A stretch of 64,000 bases of DNA, taken from Brevundimonas goettingensis (GTDB lineage: Bacteria; Pseudomonadota; Alphaproteobacteria; Caulobacterales; Caulobacteraceae). This document shows, one piece after another, positions 13,012 through 22,889 of this stretch. Position 1 is the first letter of the stretch. Each line of letters starts with the position of its first letter. Location of the stretch: NCBI RefSeq assembly GCF_017487405.1, contig NZ_CP062222.1, positions 3,147,001 to 3,211,000 on the forward strand, read 5' to 3'. Below the pieces are notes generated by a model. That model ran no database searches. It saw only the letters and a program-made list of their open reading frames with translations, and was not told the DNA's origin. The translations under genes and the position numbers were made by a program.

Positions 13012-14279
13012 GTCCTGATCCCCAAGGGGTTCAGACCCAGCGTCCGGACGACCTGTTCGAAATGGTCGTCCCAGGTCGGGGCGCGATAGGCCGGGGCATC
13101 GGGCTTCTTCAGCGTGGCCCGCTCCAGGGCGGCCAGCCAGCCCAGACCGTCCAGCGGATCGATCAGCTCAGCCTGGGGCACCAGCTCGCGGTGCGCCGGA
13201 ATGTCCGAAGCGATCAGGGGCACGCCGAGCGCACAGGCCTCGACCGCGGGCAGGTCAAACCCTTCGACCGAGGACGGCGCCACCACCGCCTGGGCGTTCG
13301 ACATCAGGGTCGCCAATGTGGTGTCGGGCAGGTTCGAGGCCTGATGCACCAGACCCCGCAGATTGGGCGAGCGCTCAAGATGGTCCAGAACGGCCTCATT
13401 CTCCCAGCCGTAGCGGCCGACCAGCACCAGACGTGGCGCCCGGTCGCCCATCTTCTCCTCCAGCCGCCGCCAGATGGTCAGCAGGAAGGCGAGATTCTTG
13501 CGCGCCTCGATGGTGCCGACATGGACGAAATAGGGGCGCAGGGTCGGCGCCGTCGGCCGGGCCACCAGACCCGTTTCCAGCCCCAGGTGGATGGCGTCGA
13601 TGGGCGGCGCCTGCAGCCCCTCCTGATCCGCGAACCGCATCAGCTCCTGGGCCGTATAGTGGGAGTTCACCAGAATCCGCGAAGCGTGTTTGAGCGCGGT
13701 CAGGACCCGCACCCTGTGCTTGTCGCCGTCGCCCGGACGGCAGAACTCAGGGTGGGTTATCGGGATCAGGTCGTGCAGCAGCACCACCGTGTCCACCCCG
13801 TGCGCCTTCAGCGAGGCCAGGATGTCGGGGGTATTCAGACTGGTGTGGCCGACGTTGAAATAGTGGCGGCTGGCCGGGAGTTCGGAAATCCGGCGCGAAC
13901 GGAAGAACTGTTTCCAGACGCGCACGCGGCGGCCGGCGTTGCGATCGACCTCATCTGGCGCGGGAGGCGGGCTGAGCACTGACTGGGCCACCGATCCGTC
14001 ATCGTGCAGGGCGGCCAGGAGACGTTTCTCGCCCTCGCCTGCGGGCAGGGACGCGCTTCCGCTCCAGCGGGACCTCAGCTGTTTGACGCTGTCGCCAAAC
14101 CAGACCGGATCAACGGCCACCAGCTGGTCGTGCTTGCTGCGGACAGGGATCATGCGGATGTCGGGCCGTGCCAGCAGCCATTCGGCATAGGCCAGGCAGA
14201 CCCGGTCCACGCCCGTCGGCGCGCTGCGTTCGGTCCGGCTGACCAGCCGGCTGGCGTCGAACAGAATGTCGTCCGTCAT
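13008..14279 (-). CDS. GT4-family glycosyltransferase
   Basis: 423 aa; N-terminal half [15 protein letters not shown]...TGVDRV with a D-A-S-R-L start typical of GT4 enzymes of capsule/LPS clusters. The C-terminal nucleotide-sugar half has [29 protein letters not shown], and the EX7E region [19 protein letters not shown] followed by [13 protein letters not shown]. The start chosen is ATG at 14277-14279. It follows kdsD by 50 bases on the same strand, consistent with a role in a surface glycan that contains or is built on Kdo. Donor and acceptor unknown. Confidence 0.86.
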   Translation of the reverse strand: MTDDILFDASRLVSRTERSAPTGVDRVCLAYAEWLLARPDIRMIPVRSKHDQLVAVDPVWFGDSVKQLRSRWSGSASLPAGEGEKRLLAALHDDGSVAQSVLSPPPAPDEVDRNAGRRVRVWKQFFRSRRISELPASRHYFNVGHTSLNTPDILASLKAHGVDTVVLLHDLIPITHPEFCRPGDGDKHRVRVLTALKHASRILVNSHYTAQELMRFADQEGLQAPPIDAIHLGLETGLVARPTAPTLRPYFVHVGTIEARKNLAFLLTIWRRLEEKMGDRAPRLVLVGRYGWENEAVLDHLERSPNLRGLVHQASNLPDTTLATLMSNAQAVVAPSSVEGFDLPAVEACALGVPLIASDIPAHRELVPQAELIDPLDGLGWLAALERATLKKPDAPAYRAPTWDDHFEQVVRTLGLNPLGIRT

Positions 14280-14329
14280 GACGTGATCACCGCGCCCGAA
14301 AGGCGCAGCCCCCGAAAGACCCGTCCTTC

Positions 14330-15339
14330 TTACGAAACATAACCGGCCTGCATCAGTTCGGCGATATGGACGATGGCGACCGGGCGCTCGTCCTCGACCA
14401 CGAACAGGGTGGCGATCTTGTTGGCCGAAAGAAGGTCGACGGCGTCGCTCATCCTCTGGTCGGGGCTCACCACCTTGGGATTGCGGCTCATGATATCGGC
14501 CGCCTTGATGGCGGAAATGTCCTGGGAGAAGGCGCGGCGCACGTCGCCGTCGGTGATGATCCCGGCCAGGCTCCCATCCGCATTGAGCACGGCGACCGCG
14601 CCCTTGCGGCCGGCGGTGATGGCCGAGACGACCTCGGAAAAGTCGGCGTCGAGCGACACATTGGCCGGCGGGGCGTGGTTGTCGCCCATCCATTCGCGCA
14701 CGCTCTGGAGGCTCATTCCCAGAGAGCCGCCCGGATGGTGCAGGCCGAAGTCGGTAGCGGTGAACTGACGCCGGTCCATCAGCACCATGGCCAGGGCGTC
14801 GCCCAGCGCCAGGGTCATCAGGGTCGAGGTGGTCGGGGCCAGGCCGTTGGGACAGGCCTCGGCGACATTGGGCATGACCAGCGGCACCGCCGACATCCGC
14901 GCCAGGAAGCTGGACTTGCGCTGGGTCATGCCGATGACCGGGATGTTGTTGCGCTGGCAGAAGATCAGCGGGTCGCGCAGTTCGCGGCTCTCCCCGAGGC
15001 CGAGATGGCCACAAGGGTGCAGTCCTCGCGCAACATGCCCAGATCGCCGTGGCTCATCTCGGCGGGGTGGACGAAGAAGGCGTTGGTGCCGGTCGAGGCC
15101 AGGGTGGCGGCGATCTTGCCGCCGATATGTCCGGACTTGCCCATGCCGGTGACGACGACATAGCCGGGGCGCGACAGGATGACGTCGCAGGCGCGCGCGA
15201 CCGCGCCGTCGATGGTCCGCTCCAGCGCCTGCAGGGCCTCGATATTGAGCTGGATGACCTCCCGCGCGCGGTCCGTCATGGCGGCGATCTGTTCGGGGGT
15301 CGAAGGCGCGTGTGAAGAAGGCTTGGGGTCGACGGTCAT
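14330..15339 (-). CDS. kdsD: D-arabinose-5-phosphate isomerase, KpsF/GutQ family (one frameshift)
   Basis: Interconverts ribulose-5-P and arabinose-5-P, the first step of Kdo synthesis for LPS. About 336 aa: an SIS domain (VVVTGMGKSGHIGGKIAATLASTGT, FVHPAEMSHGDLGM, LVAISASGESRELRD) and two CBS repeats near the C-terminus (DIMSRNPKVVSPDQRM..., EDERPVAIVHIAELMQAG). One G is missing near 14993 in a CCCC run, in the ISASG/ESREL loop; both halves are otherwise perfect. Starts at ATG 15339. Divergent from otsB with a 259-base gap in which I see no clear signal. Confidence 0.9.
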
Positions 15340-15598
15340 ACTGTATCCTTGCGCGGAACGCGGCGCCGCCGAAACAGCCCTTCGCGCCTCGCGATGTTGA
15401 CGGCGAATTGCCCCAATATGGGCGCGGGCACAATGCTACGGAAAGGCGTAGCCCGCCCCGAAGGGCTGACACCGGTAGCCAAAACCGGCGGCACGCGCCG
15501 TCGCGGGCCGGGTTCCGGATAAAACAGACAACGGGCCGCCAACCTTTGCCGTCGTGGCGCGTTATGGGCCACGGGGCTGCCAGACTGATCGAGAGTCC

Positions 15599-16390
15599 AT
15601 GACGTTCAACACCGGAACCGCGCCTCAAGCCCTGTCCCAGCCTCTTTCGACACCCCCGACGCAGGTGCGCGGACTGGCGCTGTTTCTGGACATGGACGGG
15701 GTTCTGGCCGGGTTCGCGCCCACGCCCGATCTGGTGATGCCCGATCCGCGTCGCACGGCGGTCCTGCGCCGCCTAGGGCCCCTGCTCGACGGGCGACTGG
15801 CCATCATCAGCGGTCGGACGCTGAGCGAGATCGACCGCATCACCGAGGCCGCCTCTCCCGCCGCCTCCGGCGTCCACGGCCTCGAAATCCGCACCCGACA
15901 GGGCGATGTCCGCACCCGCCCGGCGGCGCCGGCCATCCGCGCCGCCGTCGCCGCCTTCCAGACCTTCGCAGACGCCCATCCGGGCGCGATCGTCGAGGAC
16001 AAGGGCGTGGCGACCGGCCTGCATTTCCGTCAGGCGCCAGACGCCGCCGCCGCCGCCGAACGGCTGGCCCGCGATCTGGCAGCCGAGACCGGCCTGGTCC
16101 TGCAGCCCGGCCACATGATCTTCGAACTCAAGACCCCCGGTACGGACAAGGGCACGGCCCTGACCGCCCTGATGGCCGAGCCGCCGTTCAAGGGCGGCGT
16201 GCCCGTCATGTTCGGCGACGACCTGACCGACGAGCATGCCTTCCGCGCCGCCGAGGCCCTGGGCGGCTTCGGGGTGCTGGTCGGGCCGATGCGCGAGACC
16301 GCGGCCCGCTACCGGCTGGACGGAGTGCCCCAGGTGCTGGACTGGCTCGACGCCGTCGCCGCCACCCTCGGTCAGGAGGTCGAGGCATGA
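15599..16390 (+). CDS. otsB: Trehalose-6-phosphate phosphatase OtsB
   Basis: HAD-superfamily phosphatase releasing trehalose from trehalose-6-P. 263 aa with motif I LFLDMDGVLAGF (nucleophile first Asp), motif II IISGRTLSEID, the OtsB cap region VEDKGVATGLHFRQAPD and motif IV MFGDDLTDEHAF. The start chosen is the ATG at 15599; an in-frame ATG at 15554 would add 15 unlikely residues. The stop overlaps the start of the GH15 gene by 4 bases (ATGA). First gene of the otsB - GH15 - otsA unit. Confidence 0.93.
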   Translation: MTFNTGTAPQALSQPLSTPPTQVRGLALFLDMDGVLAGFAPTPDLVMPDPRRTAVLRRLGPLLDGRLAIISGRTLSEIDRITEAASPAASGVHGLEIRTRQGDVRTRPAAPAIRAAVAAFQTFADAHPGAIVEDKGVATGLHFRQAPDAAAAAERLARDLAAETGLVLQPGHMIFELKTPGTDKGTALTALMAEPPFKGGVPVMFGDDLTDEHAFRAAEALGGFGVLVGPMRETAARYRLDGVPQVLDWLDAVAATLGQEVEA

Positions 16391-18189
16391 CCGCCCTGCC
16401 GCCGCTCAAGCCCTCCGTTGATCTCGCCCCCATCGGCAACTGTTCGATCAGCGCCCTGATCGACCGCCGCGGCCGCTATGTCTGGGCCTGCGCCCCGCGC
16501 ATCGACGGCGACCCGGTGTTCTCGGCCCTGATGAACGGCGAGGATCCGGACCACGGCTTCTGGTCGATCGAGCTGGAGGGGCTGAGGCACGTTTCCCAGG
16601 CCTATATCCGCAACACCCCGGTGCTGCGCACCGTCCTGACCGCAGAGGACGGTGCCTCGGTCGAGATCATCGACTTCGCCCCGCGCCACCCCAAACATTC
16701 GCGCACCTATCGCCCCCTCGCCTTCGGCCGGACCGTGCGCCCGCTGGAGGGCTCGCCCCGGATCACCGTGCGGCTGAGGCCCTCGGCCGACTGGGGCGCG
16801 CGCCGGGCCGGAACGACCCACGGCTCCAACCACATCCGTTATCTGTGCGCCGACGTGACGCTGAGGCTGACCACCGACTGCCCGGTCTCGCACATCCTCG
16901 ACGAACGCACCTTCCGGCTGGAGAACCCGCTCTCCTTCTTCCTCGGGCCGGACGAGGGCTATGATCAGGAGGTCGGTCCCGGGGTAGCGGCGACGCTGGA
17001 CCGGACCGTGGCCTATTGGAAGAACTGGGTCCGCACCCTTTACATCCCGCTCGACTATCAGGACGCGGTCGTGCGCTCGGCCATCACCCTGAAGCTCTGC
17101 GCCTTCGAGGAGACCGGGGCCATCGTCGCGGCCATGACCACCTCCGTGCCCGAGTTCCCCGAGAGCGGCCGCAACTGGGACTACCGGTACTGCTGGGTCC
17201 GCGACGCCTATTACACGGTGCGCGCCCTCAACCGCCTTGGCGCCGTCGACATCCTCGAGAACTACCTGGTCTATCTGAGAAACCTCGTCGACCAATCGGC
17301 GGGTGGTCATGTCCAGCCGGTCTATGGCGTGGGACTGGAGGAGGATATCGACGAGCGGATCGTCACCTCCGTCGCCGGCTATCGCGGCATGGAGCCGGTC
17401 CGGGTCGGCAATCAGGCGCGAGAACATCTGCAGCACGACGTTTACGGACAGATCGTCCTGCCGCTGGTGCAGAGCTTCTACGACACCCGTCTGCTGCGGC
17501 CCGGCACACTCGACGACTTCTATGCGCTGGAGAAGGTCGGCGAACGAGCCTTCGCCATGCACGACCAGGTCGATGCGGGCCTGTGGGAGTTCCGCACCAT
17601 CGCCCGGGTCCACACCTATTCCTCGGTGATGTGCTGGGCCGCCTGCGACCGACTGGCCAAGGCCGCCGACCATTTACACCTGCCGGACCGGGCCAATACC
17701 TGGGCCCAGAGGGCGGCGATCATCCGGGAACGGATCGAGCGCGAGACCTTCATCCCCGAGGAGGGCCGCTTCGGCGCCAGCTTCGGCGGCGACGAGCTGG
17801 ACGCCTCTCTGCTGCAAATGGTCGATCTGGGCTTCCTCGAGCCGACGGATCCGCGGCAGGTGGCCACCTTCAACGCCATCGAGAGGGACCTGAAGAAGGG
17901 ACCCTACCTCTTCCGATACGTCATTCCGGACGATTTCGGCGAGCCGGAGACGGCGTTCAACTTCTGCACCTTCTGGTTCATTGAGGCCCTGCACCAGAAC
18001 GGCCGCGATGAAGAAGCGCGCGAGATCTTCGAACAGATGCTGTCCCGTCGCACCCATGCCGGCCTGCTCAGCGAAGACATCTCGCTGGGCGACGACGAGC
18101 TGTGGGGCAACTATCCGCAGACCTATTCTCTGGTCGGGATCATCAACTGCGCCATCCTGCTCAGCCGGTCGTGGACGGACGTTCGCTAG
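16387..18189 (+). CDS. Glycoside hydrolase family 15 protein (glucoamylase/trehalase type)
   Basis: 600 aa. N-terminal beta-sandwich (IGNCSISALIDRRGRYVW...) then an (alpha/alpha)6 barrel with hallmark GH15 segments: RNWDYRYCWVRDAYYTVRAL, VYGVGLEEDIDERIVTSVAGYRG, VRVGNQAREHLQHDVYGQIVLPL, GLWEFRTIARVHTYSSVMCWAA, and the end LLSEDISLGDDELWGNYPQTYSLVGIINCA, where the acidic residues fit the expected catalytic pair. GH15 includes glucoamylases and the actinobacterial trehalases. Lodged between otsB and otsA with a 4-base overlap to otsB, trehalose or a related alpha-glucoside is the likely substrate (inference). No signal peptide: cytoplasmic. Confidence 0.9.
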   Translation: MTALPPLKPSVDLAPIGNCSISALIDRRGRYVWACAPRIDGDPVFSALMNGEDPDHGFWSIELEGLRHVSQAYIRNTPVLRTVLTAEDGASVEIIDFAPRHPKHSRTYRPLAFGRTVRPLEGSPRITVRLRPSADWGARRAGTTHGSNHIRYLCADVTLRLTTDCPVSHILDERTFRLENPLSFFLGPDEGYDQEVGPGVAATLDRTVAYWKNWVRTLYIPLDYQDAVVRSAITLKLCAFEETGAIVAAMTTSVPEFPESGRNWDYRYCWVRDAYYTVRALNRLGAVDILENYLVYLRNLVDQSAGGHVQPVYGVGLEEDIDERIVTSVAGYRGMEPVRVGNQAREHLQHDVYGQIVLPLVQSFYDTRLLRPGTLDDFYALEKVGERAFAMHDQVDAGLWEFRTIARVHTYSSVMCWAACDRLAKAADHLHLPDRANTWAQRAAIIRERIERETFIPEEGRFGASFGGDELDASLLQMVDLGFLEPTDPRQVATFNAIERDLKKGPYLFRYVIPDDFGEPETAFNFCTFWFIEALHQNGRDEEAREIFEQMLSRRTHAGLLSEDISLGDDELWGNYPQTYSLVGIINCAILLSRSWTDVR

Positions 18190-18313
18190 GGCCAAGACCC
18201 TAACTCGCGGGTGAACAAGGCAAATCACGTCAACCCCCGGCGGCTCTAAAACAGCCCGTTCGGTTTCACGATGTTGCGTTGCATCCAAAGCGTGACGGCA
18301 GCGTTTGAGCGGC

Positions 18314-19759
18314 ATGTCACGTCTAATCGTTGTGTCCAACCGGGTGTCGGCTCCCTCCGACCCGGCCGCGGGCTCGGCCGGGGGTCTCGCCATGGCCCTG
18401 TCCGCCGCGCTCAGAAAATATGACGGCCTGTGGTTCGGCTGGTCCGGGAGACTGTCGAACAGTTCACGGGCGAGGCCAAGATGGAGGACCGGGCAGGCGT
18501 CACCGTCGCGCTCGTCGATCTGGAAGCCCAGGACGTCGACGAATATTATAACGGCTACGCCAACAAGACCCTCTGGCCCCTGTTCCATCACCGCGTGGAC
18601 CTGACCGCCTACGAGCGGTCCTATGGCGAGGGCTATGAGCGGGTGAACCGGCGCTTCGCCGAGGTGCTGGCGCCGCTGATCCAGCCCGACGACATCATCT
18701 GGATCCACGACTACCATCTGATCCCGATCGCAGGGACCTGCGCCGTCTGGGGATCACCAACCGGATCGGCTTCTTCCTGCATACGCCGTGGCCGGTGCGT
18801 CAGCTGCTCGTCACCCTGCCTCACCACCGCCGGCTGGTGGAATCCCTGTTCGCCTATGACCTGATCGGCTTCCAGACCGAGGAATGGCTGGATCTGTTCC
18901 GCGACTATGTGGTGTCCGAGGCGCGCGGCGAACTGGTCGGCGACGGCGGGCTGGAGGCTTTCGGCCGCACGGTCCATGCGGGCGTCTTCCCCATCGGCAT
19001 CGACGTCGACGGGTTCATCGCCGCGCGCAACTCGCCCCAGGGCAACCGCACCTACGACCGGATGGCGGCCTCGGCGGCCTTCCGCTCGATGATCGTGGGC
19101 GTCGACCGGCTCGACTACTCCAAGGGGCTGGAAGAGCGGATGCTCGGTTACGAGCAGTTTCTGCACGACAACGCGGCGATCCGCGGCGACGTCTTCCTGG
19201 TGCAGGTCACGCCGATCTCACGCGACGACGTCGACACCTATCAGGACATCCGCGCCCGCCTCGATGCGCTGGCCGGACGGATCAACGGCGAATACGCCGA
19301 CATGGACTGGCAGCCGATCCGCTATCTGAACCGGGGCTATCGCCGCGACCAACTGGCCGGCATCTATCGCGCCGCCCGGGTCGGTCTGGTGACGCCCCTG
19401 CGCGACGGCATGAATCTGGTGGCCAAGGAATATGTCGCAGCCCAGAACCCCGAGGATCCCGGCGTCCTCATCCTGTCGCGCTTCGCCGGGGCGGCGGAAC
19501 AGATGGGGGGGCCCTGCTGGTCAATCCGTTCAGCCGCGAGGAGCTGTCGGAGGCCATCCACAAGGCCCTGACCATGCCGATCGAGGAGCGGATCCGAAAA
19601 TGGACCGCACTGATGAAGGTGGTGCGTGACACCGACGTCTCGACCTGGCGCGACGATTTCGTCAGCTGCCTGACTTCCATCCCGATCAGTGGCGACGGCG
19701 ACGCCCCGTTTCATCAGGATCCCTTCCACCACGAAGGCCACGCCGCCAACGCCGCCTGA
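18314..19759 (+). CDS. otsA: Trehalose-6-phosphate synthase OtsA (three frameshifts)
   Basis: GT20 enzyme joining UDP-glucose and glucose-6-P. Motifs: MSRLIVVSNRVSAPSD, YYNGYANKTLWPLFHHR, IWIHDYHLIPIAG, RIGFFLHTPWPVRQLL, VGVDRLDYSKGLEERM, RAARVGLVTPLRDGMNLVAKEYVAAQ and SREELSEAIHKAL. ATG at 18314 is preferred over TTG at 18305. Frame breaks, each one missing G: near 18447 (GWSG/ETVEQF), near 18734 (PIAG/DLRRLG) and near 19508 (EQMG/GALLVN, seven G where eight are needed). The tail after SCLTSIPISGD is His/Pro-rich. Its stop abuts the stop of the convergent GST gene. Confidence 0.93.
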
Positions 19760-20377
19760 TCAGGCCGCCCGGTTCGAGGTCGTGGCGGCGATGTCGCCGT
19801 CCCGCGCCATGGCCCGCAGACGCGCCGGACGGTTCTCGATCCGGGCGATCCAGGCGTCCAGGGTCGGGCTTTCCGGCAGGTGACCGCGAGCCCAGATCAG
19901 GGTCGAGCCGATCATGACGTCGGCGGCCGAGAACCGGTCGCCCATCAGATAGGGCGCGCTCCACAGCCGGTCGAGCAGGCGGTCGACCACATCCTCATAG
20001 CGCCGCACCGAATAGGGATCGGTCGGAACATGACCGCCCAGTCTCGGCCCCAGTACCGGTTCCAGTTCGCCTGCGCCCCAGGCCAGCCAGGTCAGATACT
20101 CGCCCCGGTCGCGATGGCCGACCGGCGCGCCCATCCCGGCTTCCGGCAACAGGTCGGTCAGATACAGGGCCACAGCCGCGCATTCGGTGATCAGAGCGCC
20201 GTCGTGGATCAGGGCCGGAACCTTGCCGTCCGGGTGCGGATTGGCCGGATCGCGACCGCCCGACCCGTCCATCCGACGGATGTCGCAGTAGCGGATGTCG
20301 CAGTCTGCCCCCAGTTCCTCCATCAGCCAGACGAGGCGCGAGGACCGGGACATCGGAGCGTGGAACAGCGTCAGCAT
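19760..20377 (-). CDS. Glutathione S-transferase family protein
   Basis: 205 aa with the thioredoxin-like N-domain (LTLFHAPMSRSSRLVWLMEELG, then GKVPALIHDGALITECAAVALYLTD, the GSH-binding Pro and ES/EC turn) and an all-helical C-domain (YLMGDRFSAADVMIGSTLIWARG, the usual N-capping box SAADVMIG). Substrate not predictable. Starts at ATG 20377, divergent from a WYL regulator across a 239-base gap that holds REP-like elements. Confidence 0.88.
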   Translation of the reverse strand: MLTLFHAPMSRSSRLVWLMEELGADCDIRYCDIRRMDGSGGRDPANPHPDGKVPALIHDGALITECAAVALYLTDLLPEAGMGAPVGHRDRGEYLTWLAWGAGELEPVLGPRLGGHVPTDPYSVRRYEDVVDRLLDRLWSAPYLMGDRFSAADVMIGSTLIWARGHLPESPTLDAWIARIENRPARLRAMARDGDIAATTSNRAA

Positions 20378-20396
20378 AGAAAGACCCTCTCTCTTT

Positions 20397-20440
20397 GTGC
20401 GCTATCGCTCGCGACGCGGTCGCTCGCTGCTTGAGCGCGA
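20397..20440. repeat. REP-like palindromic element, copy 1
   Basis: GC-rich block GCGCTATCGCTCGCGACGCG...GCTTGAGCGCG. About 36 of its bases recur as the reverse complement at 20571-20612 (copy 3), and a diverged version lies at 22665-22725. It sits just upstream of the GST start. Outside any gene. Confidence 0.7.
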
Positions 20441-20522
20441 TCACCGCTGCGTCAGCGCGGTGGAACTTGACTACTGCCACCCTGCTGCCAGCATGCTGTC
20501 AGCAGCGGAGCCTTATGCACCG

Positions 20523-20559
20523 CCCTCAAGCAGCGAGGCTCGGCGAGCCGAACGTCAGG
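20523..20559. repeat. REP-like element, copy 2
   Basis: CTCAAGCAGCGAGGCTCGGC...GCCGAACG, the same core as the copies at 22829 and 29308 (AGCGAGGCTCCGCGAGCCGAGCG). Internally palindromic: GGCTCgGcGAGCC. Confidence 0.65.
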
Positions 20560-20570
20560 GTCCACACCGG

Positions 20571-20612
20571 GCCCTCAAGCAGCGAGCGACCGCGTCGCGA
20601 GCGTTAGGGCCC
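20571..20612. repeat. REP-like element, copy 3 (inverted partner of copy 1)
   Basis: CTCAAGCAGCGAGCGACCGC followed by GTCGCGAGCGTTAGGGC. It is the near-exact reverse complement of 20397-20440, so the two could fold into one long stem flanking about 130 bases, and it ends 4 bases before the ATG of the WYL regulator. Confidence 0.7.
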
Positions 20613-20616
20613 AAAG

Positions 20617-21354
20617 ATGAGACGCGCCGACCGCCTGTTCCAGATCGTGCAGATGCTGAGACGTTCGTCCCAGCCGGTGACGGCCGACATGATCGCGCTG
20701 GAGCTCGAAACGTCCAAGCGCAGCGTCTATCGCGACATCGCCGCCCTGATGGGCCAGCGGGTGCCGATCCGGGGCGAGGCCGGCATCGGCTATGTGCTGG
20801 ATTCCGGCTTCGACATGCCGCCGCTGATGCTGACCTCGGACGAGATCGAGGCGGCGGTGCTGGGGGCCCAGTGGGTGGCCTCACGCGGCGATCCGGCCCT
20901 GGCCCGCGCCGCCCGCGATCTCGTCGCCAAGATCGCCGCCAGTGTGCCGGAGCGGCTGCGGCCGGTGGTGCTGGAACCCTCGGTCACCTCGGGCCCGACC
21001 TGGGCCGGGGCCAAGGAGGACCGGCTGGACATGGGCCAGGTCCGCACCTGGATCCGCTCGGGCCGCAAGCTGACGCTCGACTATCGCGACGAACAGGACC
21101 GGGCGTCCTTGCGCACCGTCTGGCCCTTCCTGATCGGCTATCGCGAGACGGTGCGGCTGCTCATCGCCTGGTGCGAGACGCGGCAGGACTTCCGCACCTT
21201 CCGCACCGACCGGGTGGTCGAGGCGACCTTCCTCGACGACCGCTACCCCGAGCGCCCGGCGCGCCTGCGCACCCGCTGGCAGGCCAGGATGGACGAGGAG
21301 CACCGGCGATATCAGGCGGCTCGGGCTGACAGCTCGTCCGGTGACGAGTGCTAA
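20617..21354 (+). CDS. YafY-type HTH/WYL-domain transcriptional regulator
   Basis: 245 aa: N-terminal HTH_11 (RRADRLFQIVQMLRRSSQPVTADMIALELETSKRSVYRDI, residues 2-45) and a C-terminal WYL domain (RTWIRSGRKLTLDYRDEQDRASLRTVWPFLIGYRETVRLLIAWCETRQDFRTFRTDRV) where the ligand-sensing strand is found. WYL proteins sense small molecules or nucleic acids. The target is unknown; the divergent GST is the obvious candidate. ATG at 20617 is 5 bases after a palindromic element. Confidence 0.88.
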   Translation: MRRADRLFQIVQMLRRSSQPVTADMIALELETSKRSVYRDIAALMGQRVPIRGEAGIGYVLDSGFDMPPLMLTSDEIEAAVLGAQWVASRGDPALARAARDLVAKIAASVPERLRPVVLEPSVTSGPTWAGAKEDRLDMGQVRTWIRSGRKLTLDYRDEQDRASLRTVWPFLIGYRETVRLLIAWCETRQDFRTFRTDRVVEATFLDDRYPERPARLRTRWQARMDEEHRRYQAARADSSSGDEC

Positions 21355-21364
21355 TGAGCAAGGG

Positions 21365-21402
21365 GTGAGCAGCGAAGCAAACGCGGCATCAGCTTCGCTC
21401 AC
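21365..21402. terminator. Imperfect hairpin between convergent genes
   Basis: GTGAGC(a)GCGAAGC at 21365-21378 pairs with GCTTCGCTCAC at 21392-21402. It lies between the ends of the WYL regulator (plus) and the thiolase (minus), the right place for a shared terminator, but there is no T-run on either side. Confidence 0.4.
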
Positions 21403-21444
21403 TAACACGCCTCACTCCATCAACCGATGGTGAGCCAGGTCGGA

Positions 21445-22647
21445 TCAGTAAATCTCGAACAGGCCGGCCGCTCCCTGGCCGCCGCCGATGCACATGGTGA
21501 CCACGCCGTATTTGGCGCCGCGACGCTTGCCCTCGATCAGGACGTGGCCGGTCATCCGGGCGCCCGACATGCCGTAGGGGTGGCCGATGGAGATGGCGCC
21601 GCCCGAGACGTTCAGGCGATCCATCGGAATGCCGAGGGTGTCGGCGCAGTAGAGCACCTGCACGGCGAAGGCCTCGTTCAGCTCCCAGATGCCGATGTCG
21701 TCCATGGTCAGGCCGTGGCGCTTGAGCAGCTTGGGCACGGCGTAGATCGGGCCGATGCCCATCTCGTCGGGCTCGCAGCCGGCGACGACCATGCCGCGAT
21801 AAGCGCCCAGCGGCTGCAGGCCGTGACGCACGGCCTCGCCAGCCTCCATGATCACCGAGGCCGAAGCGCCGTCCGACAGCTGCGACGCATTGCCGGCGGT
21901 GATGAACTCGCCCTGCTGGATCTCCTCGCCGCCGCCGAAGACGGGCTTCAGTGACTGCAGCCCTTCCAGCGTCGTGTCGGCGCGATTGCCCTCGTCCTTC
22001 GACAGGGTCACCTCCTTCGAGGAGGTCTGGCCCGTCGCCTTGTCCATGACCAGCATGGTCGAGGTCATCGGCACGATCTCGGCGTCGAACCGGCCGGCTT
22101 CCTGGGCGGCGGCGGTGCGCTGCTGGGACTGCAGGGCGTATTCGTCCTGACGGTCGCGGCTGACGCCATAGCGGCGGGCCACCACCTCGGCGGTCTCCAG
22201 CATGGACATATAGATGTGGGGCGAGAGCTTGAGCAGCGCCTCGTCCTTCATCCTGTACAGGTTCATGTGCTGGTTCTGGACCAGCGAAATCGACTCCAGA
22301 CCGCCGCCGACGGCGACCTTCTGCTGATCGACGATGACCTGTTTGGCGGCGGTGGCGATGCCCATCAGGCCCGAGGCGCACTGGCGGTCGATGGTCATGC
22401 CGGGAACGCTGGACGGCAGGCCGGCGGCCAGGGCGATCTGGCGCGCCACATTGGTGCCGGTCGAGCCCTGCTGCAGGGCCGCGCCCATGACCACGTCCTC
22501 GACCTCGGCCGGATCGATGCCGGCGCGGGCCACGGCGTGCTTCACCGCATGGGCGCCCAGCTGCTGGCCCTGGGTATCGTTGAATGCGCCGCGATAGGCG
22601 CGCCCGATGGGGGTCCGGGCGGTCGAGACGATGACGGCTTCACGCAT
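21445..22647 (-). CDS. Acetyl-CoA C-acyltransferase (thiolase)
   Basis: 400 aa, full-length thiolase: active Cys in [13 protein letters not shown], His in [17 protein letters not shown] and second Cys in [16 protein letters not shown]. Intact. Together with the next gene upstream, a MFE-2-type dehydrogenase, this suggests fatty-acid beta-oxidation or polyketide-like degradation rather than PHB synthesis, since no phaB or phaC is near. ATG at 22647 with AGGAAAGAG about 12 bases upstream. Confidence 0.94.
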   Translation of the reverse strand: MREAVIVSTARTPIGRAYRGAFNDTQGQQLGAHAVKHAVARAGIDPAEVEDVVMGAALQQGSTGTNVARQIALAAGLPSSVPGMTIDRQCASGLMGIATAAKQVIVDQQKVAVGGGLESISLVQNQHMNLYRMKDEALLKLSPHIYMSMLETAEVVARRYGVSRDRQDEYALQSQQRTAAAQEAGRFDAEIVPMTSTMLVMDKATGQTSSKEVTLSKDEGNRADTTLEGLQSLKPVFGGGEEIQQGEFITAGNASQLSDGASASVIMEAGEAVRHGLQPLGAYRGMVVAGCEPDEMGIGPIYAVPKLLKRHGLTMDDIGIWELNEAFAVQVLYCADTLGIPMDRLNVSGGAISIGHPYGMSGARMTGHVLIEGKRRGAKYGVVTMCIGGGQGAAGLFEIY

Positions 22648-22664
22648 CGGAGATGCTCTTTCCT

Positions 22665-22725
22665 TTGGGCGCTATCGCTCGCGACCCACTCCTGCGGAAC
22701 GGGGCGCTTGCTACTTGAGCGCGGG
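22665..22725. repeat. REP-like element, copy 4
   Basis: GGGCGCTATCGCTCGCGAC ... GCTTGCTACTTGAGCGCGGG, the same ends as copy 1 with a replaced centre. Located directly upstream of the thiolase start. Confidence 0.65.
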
Positions 22726-22828
22726 TTTCCTCTGGGTTCGCCCCCGGCTTCTGTCGGCCGGTTCAGCAATCGGTGAATACTCTAGCCTCCTGCCGTCACG
22801 TCAACGCAAGCACCCGCGGAAATCCTGC

Positions 22829-22884
22829 GCCTCAAGCAGGGGAGGCTCCGCGAGCCGAGCGTAGGCGCCGCGCCGCGAGGCGCG
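22829..22884. repeat. REP-like element, copy 5
   Basis: GCGCCTCAAGCAGGGGAGGC followed by TCCGCGAGCCGAGCGTAGGC and a GCGCC-rich palindrome (GGCGCCGCGCCGCGAGGCGCG). Lies just past the stop of the SDR gene; could also serve as its terminator. Confidence 0.65.
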
Positions 22885-22889
22885 CCCCA

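Noticed and set aside
15340..15598. Riboswitch or stress promoter upstream of otsB
   Set aside because: Inspected on both strands: no GGAAC-N16/17-CGTT match and no recognisable aptamer core; only a vague similarity to the otsA upstream region (AAACAGCCC...CGATGTTG).
19753..19764. 12-base palindrome GCCTGATCAGGC at the otsA/GST junction
   Set aside because: It arises from two abutting stop codons in GC-rich context and is too short to call a terminator.
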